Of a stretch of 64,000 bases of DNA, positions 1 through 14,200 are shown one piece after another. A program made the position numbers and the translations under genes. The stretch's first letter is position 1. Each line of letters opens with the position of its first letter. The notes beneath the pieces are model-generated. The model saw nothing but the letters and a program-made list of their open reading frames with translations, had not been told where the DNA came from and ran no database searches. The stretch is from Branchiostoma floridae. Lineage: Eukaryota > Chordata > Leptocardii > Amphioxiformes > Branchiostomatidae. The stretch covers positions 32,382,500-32,446,499 of the forward strand of contig NC_049979.1 of the NCBI RefSeq assembly GCF_000003815.2, written 5' to 3'.

Positions 1-552
1 CGGCTAATCCAAAACATGAAGAAAAAAAGTTTGCAGTTTGAAAAAAAAGTACAAAAACACTATTATTGTACAGTAACAGCACCTGTACCCACACTTTAAG
101 GAGCTTATAATATAAAGGCCAATTTGCTACACCAGAAAGTTGGTGAATGGTTTCATTAATGGTGAACATTTGCTGAGTCTGGTATTTTTATTTCTATTTT
201 TTTTCCAAAAAATAGGAGCGAGCAAATCCGTGAACCAAGAAATTAAATCAGTGTGGCCTAAAAGCCTTTTTTTTTAAAGCTAGCTACATGTATGAATAAA
301 GGTCAGGGACAATGGGTCAGAAATTACTGGCCTGAGTTGAGTTTAGTTTTAGTTTATCATGATCCACAATTACAAAATGTAACTTGTCAATGTAACATTA
401 CATTGTAGCTATTCGTCCTGTGGACAACCACTAACCATACAAAACCACATGACACACAAGAAAAGTAAAAGTGTAAATGTTGAATAATGCATCAACGTAA
501 TAATGTATGATTGGCCCTGACTAATATATTTGGATGTCCTTCTTTATTTCAG

Positions 553-640
553 CTGTATTGGTGCATCTGAATCGCCCACCCCATGTGCAATAGGAGAGTA
601 TTTGAGCAGTACTGGAGCAATTGATAATACTGAATGTTTG
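553..640 (+). CDS. exon 1 in window
   Basis: Acceptor follows tttatttcag, donor gtgagt. In 2, out 0. It encodes about 29 residues containing CAIGEYLSSTGAIDNTEC, the first half of a repeat. Earlier exons must exist upstream because the exon starts inside a codon. Confidence 0.8.
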
Positions 641-2218
641 GTGAGTAATATTCTCCTCAGTTCTACTGTTACAGTAGCTGTTACAGTATTGCTTTTAACT
701 ATTTAAAAAGTAGGTCAGTTTAAAAGTCTTAGTATTGGAATGAGTCAATATCATGCAAAAATCTCGAAAGGTCAATGATGTAATGAGTTTCTATTGGAGT
801 CAGCTCCAACAAAAGAGATTTGTGTTGTCTTTATTCACACATTATGTGGTTGGAAATAGCAGGAAAACAAGCTCAAAGAAACCATTCCTAAATATGCCCC
901 TGAAAGTCAAAACAGTAAAATGAACCAAAGCACAGTATATTCAGGAACTATATGTACTAAGCATAGTTTCTATGTTTGAAGAGAGCCATACCTCAAGCAG
1001 TTTAAAGATCCCACCAACTTATCAAAAAGAGTAGGGATCTGTACAGGTGTGGGTGGATCAAACCTTAAAAGTCCTGTCTTACACAGCTTAACACAGCTTG
1101 ACTGTACAAAGCTGGGTGCGTTAAGCGTAAAGGCTGTTTGTTTGGGTTATATGTAACAACAAACAAAATGTACAATAATGCCATGATGTTTCTTAAAACA
1201 ATATGTTTGTTACTCCTTGTTGTAGACATGTCCAGTTGGCCATATCAGCAGTGAAGGGTCAGTGTCCTGTACCCAGTGTCCAGCTGGCTACAGCTGTAAT
1301 GCCAGCTCGGTGCTGACCACTGCCTGTGGGGCTGGGACGTACTCCCTGTCCGGAGAGATGACCTGTAACACCTGTCCTACAGGAAGGATATGTGCTGACC
1401 CCTCACAGTCTCCACAGGTAAAACACCTATCTTCACTTATTTGGGGCGTCCCAATAAAGATTATGATCTTTGACAAGTTGTTGGGCTGAATGTGAAGTTT
1501 GTCTTGATTACTTCCATCTGTTGTCGTGTTGGCATAGAACCCAGAGGTCCAGGTTAGTCTCCGTATATGCCACCAATGTTGTGCCCTTGGGAAAGGCACT
1601 TTCACGCAACTTTCCTCGCTCCACCTATCTGTAAAATTGCGTAGCTGACTTGAAATACGTACTAGGTAAAAGATGGTGAAAGGAAAGGGTTGGGCACCAC
1701 GTACAATGTAGTTGACAAAGCACCACCTCTACAGCCGCTGACAGTCAACAAGGCTATGCATGGGAATACCTTTATTATGGCAGGGCTTTAAATACTGGGT
1801 TCACAATACATTGTATATGTGTAATCAAAACTGACTTTGAGTGCACTAGTGCACCTAGAAATTGTATTTTGATACTTCGGTAAGATTGCTATAGCATGTC
1901 AGAAAAGATGTCAAAATCTTTCTCCAATTACTTGAATGTTTAAAATTTTGAAATGATAAAACATGAAATCAGGAAAAAATGGTCTATGATCACAAAAATA
2001 ACTTATAAGACCTAAATTTGAATAACTCTTGTTTGCCCTAGGACTGTGGAGGAGGCCAGATGCCTGATGTGGGTCAGACATCATGTGTAGACTGTCCTGC
2101 TGGGCAGTATTCCTACAACACCAGCATGGAGTGTCAAACATGTCCTATAGGTGAGTTACACTGGCTTAAACACACTACAGGAGTCTTAGCTATCCATGAA
2201 ACATGTCCTAAACACAGT

Positions 2219-2249
<31 letters not shown>

Positions 2250-5200
2250 CACGCTTCAGAGGTAACCATTCCTTCCTGTCAAACACATCTTGAATCAGAG
2301 TACTGGCTGACATACTACAGGGGTCCTACATGTAGCTATCTGTTCCGTCAAACCCTAATGGTAAATGATAACTATGCTGACCTTACTGTATTCAAAATGC
2401 TCTTGATTGGAGGTTGAGAAGATCTGTACGTATGAATTATGATATGCTGTCCAAGACGTTTTAAAAAGTAGTGACTTCAAAATTTAATGCTAGTCTTGGA
2501 GGAGATCATTTTGGACATGTTTTGTCTAATCATTGGATGTTTTTTTTCTTTAGGCCACTACTGTCCAACAAATGCGACTGTTGAACCCAAGGTGTGTCCG
2601 GATGGTCGCTATGCCAACAGCACCGGCGGTACATCGTGCAGCGAGTGTCCTGCAGGTCACTCCTGTGGTGACCCCTCATCCTCCCCCCAGCAGTGTCTGA
2701 CCGGAACCTTCAGCTCACCCGGCGCCAGCGCTTGTGAAAACTGTCCCTCGGGAACGTACGCGGACAACATGGCATCAACGCTGTGTACACCCTGCCCTGC
2801 CGGCCACTTCTGTTCCGACAGATCCCAGGCTCAGAAGTGTCCCGCGGGAACATACAGTATCGGCGGCACGGGGGGCTGTAATGCTACGTCGTGCATCGCC
2901 TGTCCCGACGGCGAATACTCTGACACAGAAGGTTCTGCCCAATGTACAGAATGTCCAGCTGGATACAAGTGTTCCAATAAGACTCAGCCGTCGCCATGTG
3001 CCAAAGGGAAGTACAGCAGTTCGAGTGCTGTCATGTGCCTTGACTGTGCGGATGGACAGTACGCCAACACCACCAACTCTACCCAGTGCGAACCTTGCCC
3101 AGCAGGCTACGAGTGTTCGGACAAGACCCAGCCAATGGAGTGTCTGGAGGGAACCTACAGTACTGGTGGGACGTCGTCATGTGCGGTATGTCCCGACGGA
3201 CAGTTCGTCAGCGTCCCTGCGTCCAGCCAGTGTGAGGACTGCCCGGCGGGATATCACTGTGAAGACAAGACACAGCCTCAAGCATGTCCCATGGGAGAGT
3301 ACAGGTGAGGGAATGAATGATGTTAAGTAAACATTTGATATTGTTTTTAAAAGGCGTGAGATTAAAGTTGACTTGTGTCGGTCTGTGTCATTGTACACAG
3401 TGTCTAATGTTGGCAGGGGAATTTTGGCACAGGTTATTGTTTAACCTACCATGCAATAGTCATTGCACAATGATGTGATGATAACAAATGAGATATAAAT
3501 TTAAATGAACATACATGTATACAGGCTCTCCTTTTTTATAAGACATAATGCTCAAATCAGTAGAAAACAACAGAGCAATGAAAATTTGGGCACTATTTTT
3601 TCATAACCTTCTAGCATGTAAGTAGCCCTGGTGCTAAACCTGATGTCTTTATAATCATAGAAATTTTAACATTGCTAACTAAAGGTTTAATAAACAAGCT
3701 TTCCAATGATATATATTTGTAATGCAATTGATGTGGTATTTACAGAGGAATGATTAATCGAAACATGTTTAAGAACTTACTGTGTTAATTAAAGATTGAC
3801 TAAATCTGGCATGTGTACATTGTCAAGTATTGACCATGTTATCTGTCTGTCCTGTCCTGTCCAACAGTACAAACGGCTCCCTATCCTGTACCGTCTGCCC
3901 TGATGGACAGTACGCCAACAGTACAGCATCCACACAGTGTGACGACTGCCCCGCGGGGTACCAGTGTTCCAACAGAACCCTCCCACCCCAGTCATGTCCC
4001 GTGGGGAAGTACAGCTCGGCACGATCGACATCATGTACCGACTGTCCCAACGGAAAGTACGCCAACGATACCGGCACAGCGCAGTGCCAGGACTGTCCCG
4101 CGGGACACCAGTGTTCGGACAAGACCATCACTCCGCAGCCATGTCCAGTGGGAAAGTACAGCACAGCTCAGTCTACATCGTGCATGGATTGTGCAGACGG
4201 GATGTATGCTAACGACACGGCTTCAGAACAATGTCAGAACTGTACGGCTGGACACCAGTGTTCAGACAAGACTCTTGCCCCTCAGCCATGCCCAGCAGGT
4301 AAATAGTTGTTGTTGTTATTAATTGTAACAGTTGTTGTTGTATCTGCAAAGCTGTTGTATCTGTGTGCTTTCTTCACTTAGTACATCTTGTACTAATCGC
4401 TCCATTGTGTACTTTGTTCTAGTTGCTTGTCAAAAGTCTAGTAATTTACAGTAGGAAGGCAGTATCTATCATCCACTTAAATCTTTTGCACATGAAAATA
4501 TGGCAGATTTCATTCCACATTTCATCTCTATGTACAGAAAGAAAATGCAGGATCCCTCCTGTATTGTAAACTGTACTTCATGCAATTGTCACGTTTTGAA
4601 TATTTAATACCATCATATCATATCCAGTCGCTTGAGTAGCTGCTTTTTGGCATATCTTATTACCTGGATGTCTAACCTTCATCAATGTACTATGTACATT
4701 GTCAGGTAAATACAGCCCATCTCTATCGACCTCCTGCACATCTTGTCCTGACGGGGAGTATGCTGACACGGAGGGTTCTGAGCAGTGTACAGTGTGCCCA
4801 GCAGGGTCAGAATGTTCTGATAAAACCCAGGCCCAGCCCTGTCCGGCTGGGAGGTATGTCTTATTTTATTTCAATTCTTATTCTTCATCACAAAAGATGG
4901 CTCTGACGCCAGATGTTTTGGGTTATGCTAGCTGGAATGTTTTGACAGCTGTCTGTTCACCGTAGTATTGAAAAGTTAAGTTTTCGATCATAATACCCAT
5001 CAGGGAAACAATTTAAGGAGGCTTGGAAAGGAAAGATCACAAAAAAAACATGGCACTGAAGCCATTCAAATGTTTTGTGTTATGCTAACTTGACTGTGAT
5101 GACAGCTGTTTGTTCAATGCAGTCTTGAAAAGTTTTCTTACAATACCCACCAGGGAAGCAATAACAAGGAAGCTTGTTCCACAGTATTTCAGAAAAGAGC

Positions 5201-8200
5201 ACCACAAAACATGGCACTAAAGTCATTCAGGTCTTTTGGGTTTGGCTAACTGGATTGTTAAGAATTTAAAAGCTCTTTAGTCTTGAAAAGTTTGAGGTCA
5301 TACCCATCAGGGTGGCAAACACAAGGAAGCTTCTTCCATAAAGATACTACAGTAGAAGCCGTTAAATTGCACACCCCATTTGCCAGCATATAATTCATGC
5401 AATTATCCGTATGGTGCAACAAAGTGAAGTCATCCAGCTGCACTGCATCAACTGAAGTGTGCGGTAATCCATTGTGCAATTAACTGGTTTCAACTGTATT
5501 TAGGAAAGAAGCTTTCAGCATGGCACTACCTACTGAGATGTGGAATACGGAAGAAGAATTTTTGTCAAAATGTGTCAAAACTTTTCTTGCAGGTACAGTG
5601 AAGCAGGGATGACGGCATGTCTGCTGTGTCCTGCTGGTTCAACGTGCAGTAACTCCAGCAACCCCGTGCTGTGTACGGCTGGCAGCTATGCTCGCAATGG
5701 CAGTGCTGCCTGTACTCCTTGTGAAAACGGTAAGGCAGACCTCCTGACGTGTAATAGCCGGTTTTGGTGTCATTTCTATTGCCCAAATAGGCGCTGAGAA
5801 ATTGTACAGCCGACCTGCCAAGTGTTATTATAACTAAATTAAAATTGGATGAAGGAGAATTCTTTGGACACAANNNNNNNNNNNNNNNNNNNNNNNNNNN
5901 NNNNNNNNNNNNNNNNNNNNNNNNNNNNNNNNNNNNNNNNNNNNNNNNNNNNNNNNNNNNNNNNNNNNNNNNNCCCATATAGCGGTGAGAAGCAGAACTC
6001 CAGTTAGAAGCTCTGACGAAGGTGTCTGAGAGACATCGAAACGTAAGCTATGTAAGTACCCACTGGGTTGTGTACAAAGAATTCTCCTTCATCCTATATT
6101 CTACCAACCTGATGAAACTATTTTTGGAGGTAAATTAAAATTTGTACTCAGCAGTACATATTGTAAGCATATAGGGTTGCAAAAGGATAATATCCCTATA
6201 GTTGCGGTATAATTGTATACAAAAAGGAATTATTCTGATGCAACGTCAACCACTTGAACATAAATGTACCTATCAGATACTGTATATGCATAATAGCATA
6301 CATGCCTAATTTAATCCCATTAGATCAGTGTCCTTTAAACTTAAGTGCAGTACAATGTCATGTGCATTTTCTATATGATTGGCTGTCACACTTATAACAA
6401 TGATGAAATTTTGGTGATTTTGAAATGATTGACGACTCATGTTGACTGACAGGAACCTTCTGTCCGTCCGACGGCACCACGGAGCCTATTGGGTGTGCCG
6501 CTGGTTACTATGCCAACCAGACGGGCCTGTCTGCGTGTGAGGAGTGTGAGGCAGGGTACAGGTGTGCAGACCCGGCGCTAGACCCACTTCTCTGTGATGA
6601 TGGGTACTACAGGTATGGACAGGAGATCCTGGCTGCTGTTATTGTTATTGTTATTGGGTGGGCTGACTACTCACTCTTTGCAGCCAGGGGCTGAATTGCG
6701 AGGAGCTTACAATAGGCGGGGCTAAATCGCAAGGGTCTGGAGCGAGCTGCCATTCGGCGCCACTCAGGTGACCTCAATACGACGGTAATTGCCCCAGGTG
6801 CGGCCAAGGTACTGTAGGTTTTGAACCGCTCACACCGCACCATCGCACATGTGGCGGGTTCTTTAACGTGCCCGGGGTATGGCTCTCCCCAAACACGGGA
6901 CCTCCATTTAACGTCCTATCCGAGGGACGACTTATTTTCACTTGAGTAAAAATTGTCATCCTAGGGCACAAGATCGGCAGCACGGCAGGCGGATTCGATC
7001 CCGCAACCTCTCGGTCACGAGGCAAACACAATACCACTGTGCCGCGCGGTCTTCACTATGCTTCCATAGTCAGTAAAGCAATGTGTTTCCATAATTATGG
7101 ATGACATGTTCTGAGAACCGCAAAACTGATGCAAGCGTGTACAGAAAAGAAGTTTGCCCAAAAAACATTGACTTCATTATGAAATCTATGAGGTTAGAAA
7201 GGTTGAATAAAAGAAGTAACACAGTACGATATACCGAACAATAGATTGATTACTTTTTGTTCTTTCACGCCCTACTTCTTTGAGTTTGACTTTGGCATTC
7301 ATTTTTTTTGGCATTTCACTGCATTTCCTTTTTCTGTTCATTTACATCATTTACAGCTAAATTTTGAATGTACAGTATAGTAAAATAAACGCATCTCAAA
7401 CCCTAATACATTTTTATGGATTCCTAGGACTTGTAATCATGTAATACATATCTTTATTCTAATTTTTCTAACTCTTACTTTTCCCTCATGATCTCAATGA
7501 AAAGTAGGCATCAGTCCGATTTGATTTGAGTTTTTCAAGACCCAAACTAAGAATCCACCATTGATAACGGTTACTGTTTTTTCCCCATCAGCCTGGGAGG
7601 TGCAACGTCCTGCCTACTCTGTCCTGCTGGTCATCAGTGTCTCAACAAAGGCCAGAGCCCCTCCCAGTGTGCCGCAGGGACCTACGCGGGTACTGGCTCC
7701 ACCCAATGTACCCCCTGTGAGGCAGGGTACCAGTGTCCCATCGCAGGCCTGGAGGTCCCAGAACCATGCCCTGATGGACACTATGCTAATGAGACTAGAT
7801 CTACGAACTGCACGCTTTGTCCAGAAGGTATTGTGGAATGGAAATTTGTGTCTGCTTTGTTAAGTACTATGTTTAGTCAAACTTAGCCAAGAAAACCAAT
7901 AAAGGACCAATAAAGTCTGGTCTATGTGGACAGGTGGTCACTGTACTAGACAGAATTCTTAATGCAATTCAATGGGGAAAGTCATCTACTAAAATGGACC
8001 ACCAAAATGTGGTCACTTTGACCAGGTGGTCCTTATTGTTGGTTGCACAGGTTTTTATTATAGTAGTATTTAAAAAAATATATTATTCAGTCTATGGATC
8101 AGTCTTATGTAATAGTTCAAGTCTGTTCATTACTTTTTACTGAACAATGTACATGTAGAACAAGTTATGACTGGCCCCCTATCACATAACTGTTAAACTG

Positions 8201-11200
8201 CAACTGATTGTTGGATAATTGAAAGTACCTAGTACCTAGAATTTATGTGTATGTGAAACTGTATGTGTATGTGTCACTGTATGTGAAACTGGTCAAACTC
8301 TATTACAATCTCTGTGCAGTAATTTTGATATTTGAAAGTGGCGTGCTGTGTTTTTACTCATTAGTCTCTTGTAAGCAAGACCCAAAGGACTTTAGGTAAC
8401 GGATTATGAGAGTAGTACTGTAGCTAACTGATCTGATAGGAAAAACAGTTGTTACAAACTTCAAGACTGTTCGGGACATTCCCTAACCTAGTTAGACCGG
8501 GAATAGCTTTAATCAACTAATCTCTTTATTAGGTGTGGTGGGTTCTTTAGCTAGCTCTCTCTTCAAACACAGGGCCTCCATTTAAAGTCCTAGCCAATAA
8601 GGGACGTCCCTAACCAACACTACCAATAGTTTTATTAATATCCTGGTTAGATACAGTAATCATGTATGTTTTTTATTATGCTTTACAATGTACTTCATGA
8701 ACGTTCTTTATGTCTTTATGTGCACAATAGGCTCTAGATGTACCCAGAAGTGGCTGATGCCAGAAGAATGCGAGCGGGGCACATACAGTCGCTCAGGCTG
8801 GCAGTCCTGTATCGACTGTGAGGAGGGGAAGTACGCCAACACGTCAGGGGCAGCGCGGTGTGAGCCCTGCCCTGCTGGATACCAGTGTGATGACCCCAGA
8901 CTAGCGCCAGTTATCTGTCCTCTAGGACAGTACAGGTGTGTAGGAAATGATACATGTACTGTATATCTTCTTGTCATTCTCTTATGTTAGCAGACGTTAT
9001 ATTGCTAATATCTCCTGCTACGAAAAGTGTGAACTTGTCTGTGTGACGTACATTCCTTCTTCTTAATGGCATTATAAATCTACATGAAGGTGAACGTTGT
9101 TGAATATAAATGATGCAAATTTCTTATTTGCATAATTGTCTGTAAAAGATAGAATGCTATCTGCTGATCACATCCAAACCATTCACACCTACATGTATCT
9201 CTAACCCGAGTTGTAGCAAAGCAACATTGCACTTTAACAGGGTTAGACAAGTTTTTAAAAATCCGCTTGTCCTATCGGGCAAGTACTTAAAAAATTTACT
9301 TGCCCGAACCAACTTTTCGCTTGCCCGAAATTTAAGAACATTTCTCTTTGTGTTAAATCACTTCCATTGAATCTAATAAACTCTAATATCAGCAATGCTG
9401 CCTGAGAGTCTGTGTAATGTACTAGTTACAAATCTAATAAACATACCCCTGATTAGCAAAGCCCCAATTTTAAGAAAAATGTACCGTCCAAAATAAGAAC
9501 TTGGGGACAAAAGAGTACTCGTCCCATCGGACAACTAAAGCAGGTCATGCACTTGTCCGATCAGCATTTTCACTAGTCCGGAACAATTGGGCTAATGGAC
9601 TTCTTCATCCCTGGAAGAAGCTTTACCTTGTTACTTCAAACTACTGTTTGAAATCAAATTGATGCCCATGAAGAGCCTGCCATATAATGTGGCATTCTTG
9701 ATTGATTCAGTTCAGATTAAATCTGTTGAGAGCAGACTCACAGTGTATAGGCCCTGACTCTTGTACATTTACCATGTGTCTGTCACTGTAGCAGTGTGGG
9801 TAATAATGAGGACTTTTACTCACCATTGTGGAAATCTTGGTTATCGTAGGTGGAAATCACTTGTTCAAGTTAAACCAGTATGTTGGTCTGGAGGGGTGCT
9901 TGTTCTTAAGTCCATCTCTAGAGTAGGTTTTCATAGGAACTGTCACCACATGCTTTGTACATGCTGATATCTATCTTTATTCTTATGACTTTGTTTACAT
10001 TGTCTAATGGCATGTTTTGGTACTGTAACAGTGTAAGCTACAAGTGATGTATTACAATAGTAATACAATGACAATGTATTAATACTCCATCGATTTTAGA
10101 TGACGCAATTTGTTAAGAACCTTGTTGACCATGGACCTGAGTAATGCATATGTAGATTTCAGACTTTGTTAGAATCTGTATCCTTATTGAATACAAAGGT
10201 TCAATTGTTAAGGCTCTCGTAACTTGTTTGAATTGTTGTGACGATGGAGAAATGTTAAATGGTTGTTTGGGTTGAACGTCAAAACATTGACTCAGAAAGT
10301 TGACAGATCCCACCTGCTCTCCCTGTGGCCAAACATGATACATTACATATTACATTTCATCAGTCTTTTTACTTCCTTTCACTAAGAGAAATGTATGATT
10401 GTACAAGAACCTAAAGTTTGTTCTTTTGATATCATAAGCTTGTAAGGAATTAGCATAATCTTAAAGAACCATAGGTTGACAGTTCCTTCATATGCACTCA
10501 ACTTGAGAAAACAAAGCAGATTTCACATATTTCATAAAGATGAAAAAGAATGAAACATGACACAATAATCATGTTGATGGCACAGTCAGGAAACCAACAG
10601 AAGAAGAATATGTTGTAATATTGAAGCCAGGTTACAGTATTCCTTTGTTAACCCTTAGCATACTGAAGTAGCCACTTGGCAACCAAATCTCTGATACTGC
10701 ATACTGAGTTTTGCAGCAGGGTAAAGGTTAAATCAACATACTACGAACCATGACCTGAGTACAGGTTGACTCAGTTTGTGACATTTTCAGTAACGATGCA
10801 CCATGTACTATGGTTATGTCTAACCTGTTTCCTGTTGTTTAGTGCGGAGGCCTCCACAGTGTGCCAGTCCTGTCCACCTGGCTTCTATAACAATGGCTCA
10901 TTTACGGACATGTGTCAACCCTGCCCGGCTGGCTACCAGTGCCCCAATCCTGCACAAGGTAAGGGATAGAAGTTTGTCTTACTTTGAGGAAATGCTTCCG
11001 AAAGACTCTTGAGATCACATACAGAGACCACATGTCAAATGCTGACGTACAGAGTATAGTCAAGCCAAACATCGGTCCGTACGAAGACTTCCTATAATAA
11101 CGAAGTAAAGAAAAGAAAAGATTACTGGTACAGCCATGTAACATGGTCTACTGTACTGTCTAGTTGACTAGTTGTCATAGAGTTTTACCTTTCGTGTATT

Positions 11201-14200
11201 TGTACTGTTGTATAGCATTACTGCCGGGTGTTTGGCCCAGAAGCCAGGTGCTGGGTTGAAATGCTGTCATGCTAGCAATCTTGTGCTCTCTGGAAAGGCA
11301 CTTAACACATCTTTCCTCACTCCACCCAGGTGTAAATTTTAAGACGAATACCTGACTTAGGTTGGGAAGGTAAATGGTCATAGAAGCAGAGGGTTTTTTT
11401 TAATTTTTATTCTGTTTTCTTTAGCCAGGGTGACCCAACTCAGTATACTGCTTTACAGTGGGGCCCTGGATTACACAAAGTACATGTCATATCAACAATA
11501 CATAACATACAAATAATATACACAAAAGACGTTATCCATTAAATCATTCCGGTTGTGAGGTCAGAGATAAGCTCTCAGTTTCATCATACACTTAAATGCT
11601 GCAATGTTAGCAGCCGTTTTTAAAGTCATTGGAAGGTGATTCCACTGACAACCGCTCCTGTGGCTAAACTTACGCCTTCCACATTCTAAGTGAACTTGTG
11701 GCACTGCGACTAGTACAGTACCCAGTGTTTGATTATACAGCTGCTGGGATCCCTGACACGGGTAGGCAGCAGACGGCTAGTCTTCACACTGTGCTTCAAT
11801 GCGGCTCACCTCTGTTAGACCACACACCTTGATGTCCCTCCTAACACATTATATCCAGGATTTCCATGACCTCTGTTGCCTGACTACGCCCTAAAAAGGC
11901 TATGGGACTACCTTAACACAATGTATTTAATTGTACGACTTATGTTTTTTCTCCCAGACCCTGTTCAGTGCTCTGCAGGGTACTTCTCCCTGGGTAATGC
12001 CACCTACTGCAGCCTGTGCTACGGTGGGTACGAGTGTGCGGACAGAGTAAGCGAGCCCGTCATCTGTACTGCCGGAAATTACGCTCGCAACGGGAGCGAG
12101 TTGTGCACACCGTGTGACGAGGGATACTACTGTCCCGATGATGGCATGACAGAACCCACCAGGTCAGTTTTAACATTATCACAGTGACTGTTTATGATGA
12201 GAAAGAATGTTACTTAAAAACATACCTGGAAGGAACTTCTATGTCAGTTTTGACCCAAGGGACATTTTTCAGAGTCGAAATAGTCATTGTATACACTGTC
12301 AGGTTAGTATCACTTTTTTATAAATTGTTCACAATATGATGACGATCACAAAAAACTGTTCACCTTTCTTGCTGCCTGTTTGAAAGAATTCAGTACATTC
12401 CATCCTACTGTTACAAAATGTAAAATGTAATAACATTCTAGAAGAGATAACCGTTACTGTTTACAAAGGTAAAAATGTCTAGACCTTAGAACCAGTAGAC
12501 ATGTAAATGATACATAAAGGTCAACAAATACTTGTTTGTTACTCTGATTGTATCCACTTGTTTGTAATTTGAATGTATGTAATTTAAAAGACTACAGAAA
12601 GTTATTTGCTACACAGGCTACAGACAGTAATTAGATACACAACATTAATTTTGCTATGTCTAAGATGTCCACATACACAAGCTGTTCATTCTATACATCC
12701 AAAAAGAGAACTGGGATATACATAGAATAAGGTGTCAAACTTGTTGTAAATTTTCATCTTGTTACCATTTCTCCCCAGGTGTCCAGATGGTCACTATGCA
12801 GATTCGCCTGGCTCCTCGGCCTGCACTGAGTGTGAGGCTGGCAGTCGGTGTCCTGACCCCACAGTAGCGTCCGAGGCTTGTCCCGATGGCTTCTACTCTC
12901 CGGGAGGAACCACCAACTGTACAGAGTGCCCTGTAGGACACCAGTAAGTACAGACAAGTTGTCAACAGAGAAATGTACAATTAACAGACCCCAGTTTAAT
13001 TCTGCTGTTCCAGTTTAATTTTTGACTGACCTCCCATATTTCAGCAACTGTACACAGAGATGGGCTTATAATTTCATATCACAAAGTATAGGTAAAAAAG
13101 ATTTAATTATTACTAGTCAAATTCTTAACGTTAAGGTTGCATAGTGCTACTAGTTTTAAAAAAAAATCTCACTATCTAGGTATGATGTTCCTCTTTGAAG
13201 GTATATTTCATTTTTCCAGAGCTGTTTGATGTATCACTTTCACTATGTAGAGCCAAAGCTATGAAGCCGGTTTGGTGTTTAACATGATTGTTGTGTCCAT
13301 CCAGATGTGGTAACAAGACCGACGCCGTGCTGTGTGCAGCTGGAGAGTTTGCCCCAGCCCAGAGCCCATCATGTACCCCCTGTCCCTCCGGTACCTACTG
13401 CCCCAACACCCCCCGCGCCGCCCCGGTGGACTGTCCCAGCGGCTGGTACCAGCACCAGGAAGGCCAGACGGTGTGTCTGCAGTGTCAGAAGGGTCACGAG
13501 TGTCCGGTCATCACACAGGAGCAGCAACAGTGTCCGGCTGGGTACTACGCAGACAAGAAGGGACTACAATCATGTCAAGCGGTAAGGGAGTTCAGAGTGT
13601 CTCTTGTCATTACCCTTGCCAAGATGGTAATGTTTTGGGTTGCATTTGTGATGGTGAAACTTAGTAACAGTGTTTGTGTCAATAAAGCAACACAACTCTA
13701 TAAACTATGGACAGATTGTTATGAAATTTGGTATGATGTAATGCGGTTTTGCCCTACTGGAAAAAAAAAATTATTAGATTATGGGCCCCCTGGCAGCTTT
13801 CATACATTTTTTATTGGTTCAGGTTTGTCTTGTACAAATATATCTAGGGTCCGACGTTTGCTATAAGAAACCAGTAGTTTCCAGTATTAATAGTACGTTT
13901 ACTGTTTGATGTTTACGTTTTTCTGCTTTAAAGCCCTTAGTTCCATTGAAAAACATTTACATGATTGACAATGTCTGTTTGATGTTTGACATTTTTGTGC
14001 TTGAAAGCCCAAACCTGACCATGGTATGTTTTCTACAGTGCCCGACTGGTTACTACACCACAGCAAATGGTACTGTCACCTGCACCAGGTGTCCCTCCGG
14101 CTCCAGGTGTCCAGTCAAGGATGGGAACCCAATCACCTGCGAGACTGGACAGGTGAGGCAGCTGCCTTTATTACATACTGTGCCAACAACTGGTAGTTAT

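Noticed and set aside
2734-3330. Arginine-rich frame overlapping exon 4, and other + and - strand frames opposite exons
   Set aside because: They are shadows of the cysteine-rich frame: GC-rich repeats leave other frames open, and they have no splice continuity or family match.
11876-11957. Start codon upstream of exon 12, and similar in-frame Met codons before other exons
   Set aside because: Intron sequence happens to be open; a clear acceptor follows each one, so these are not separate gene starts.
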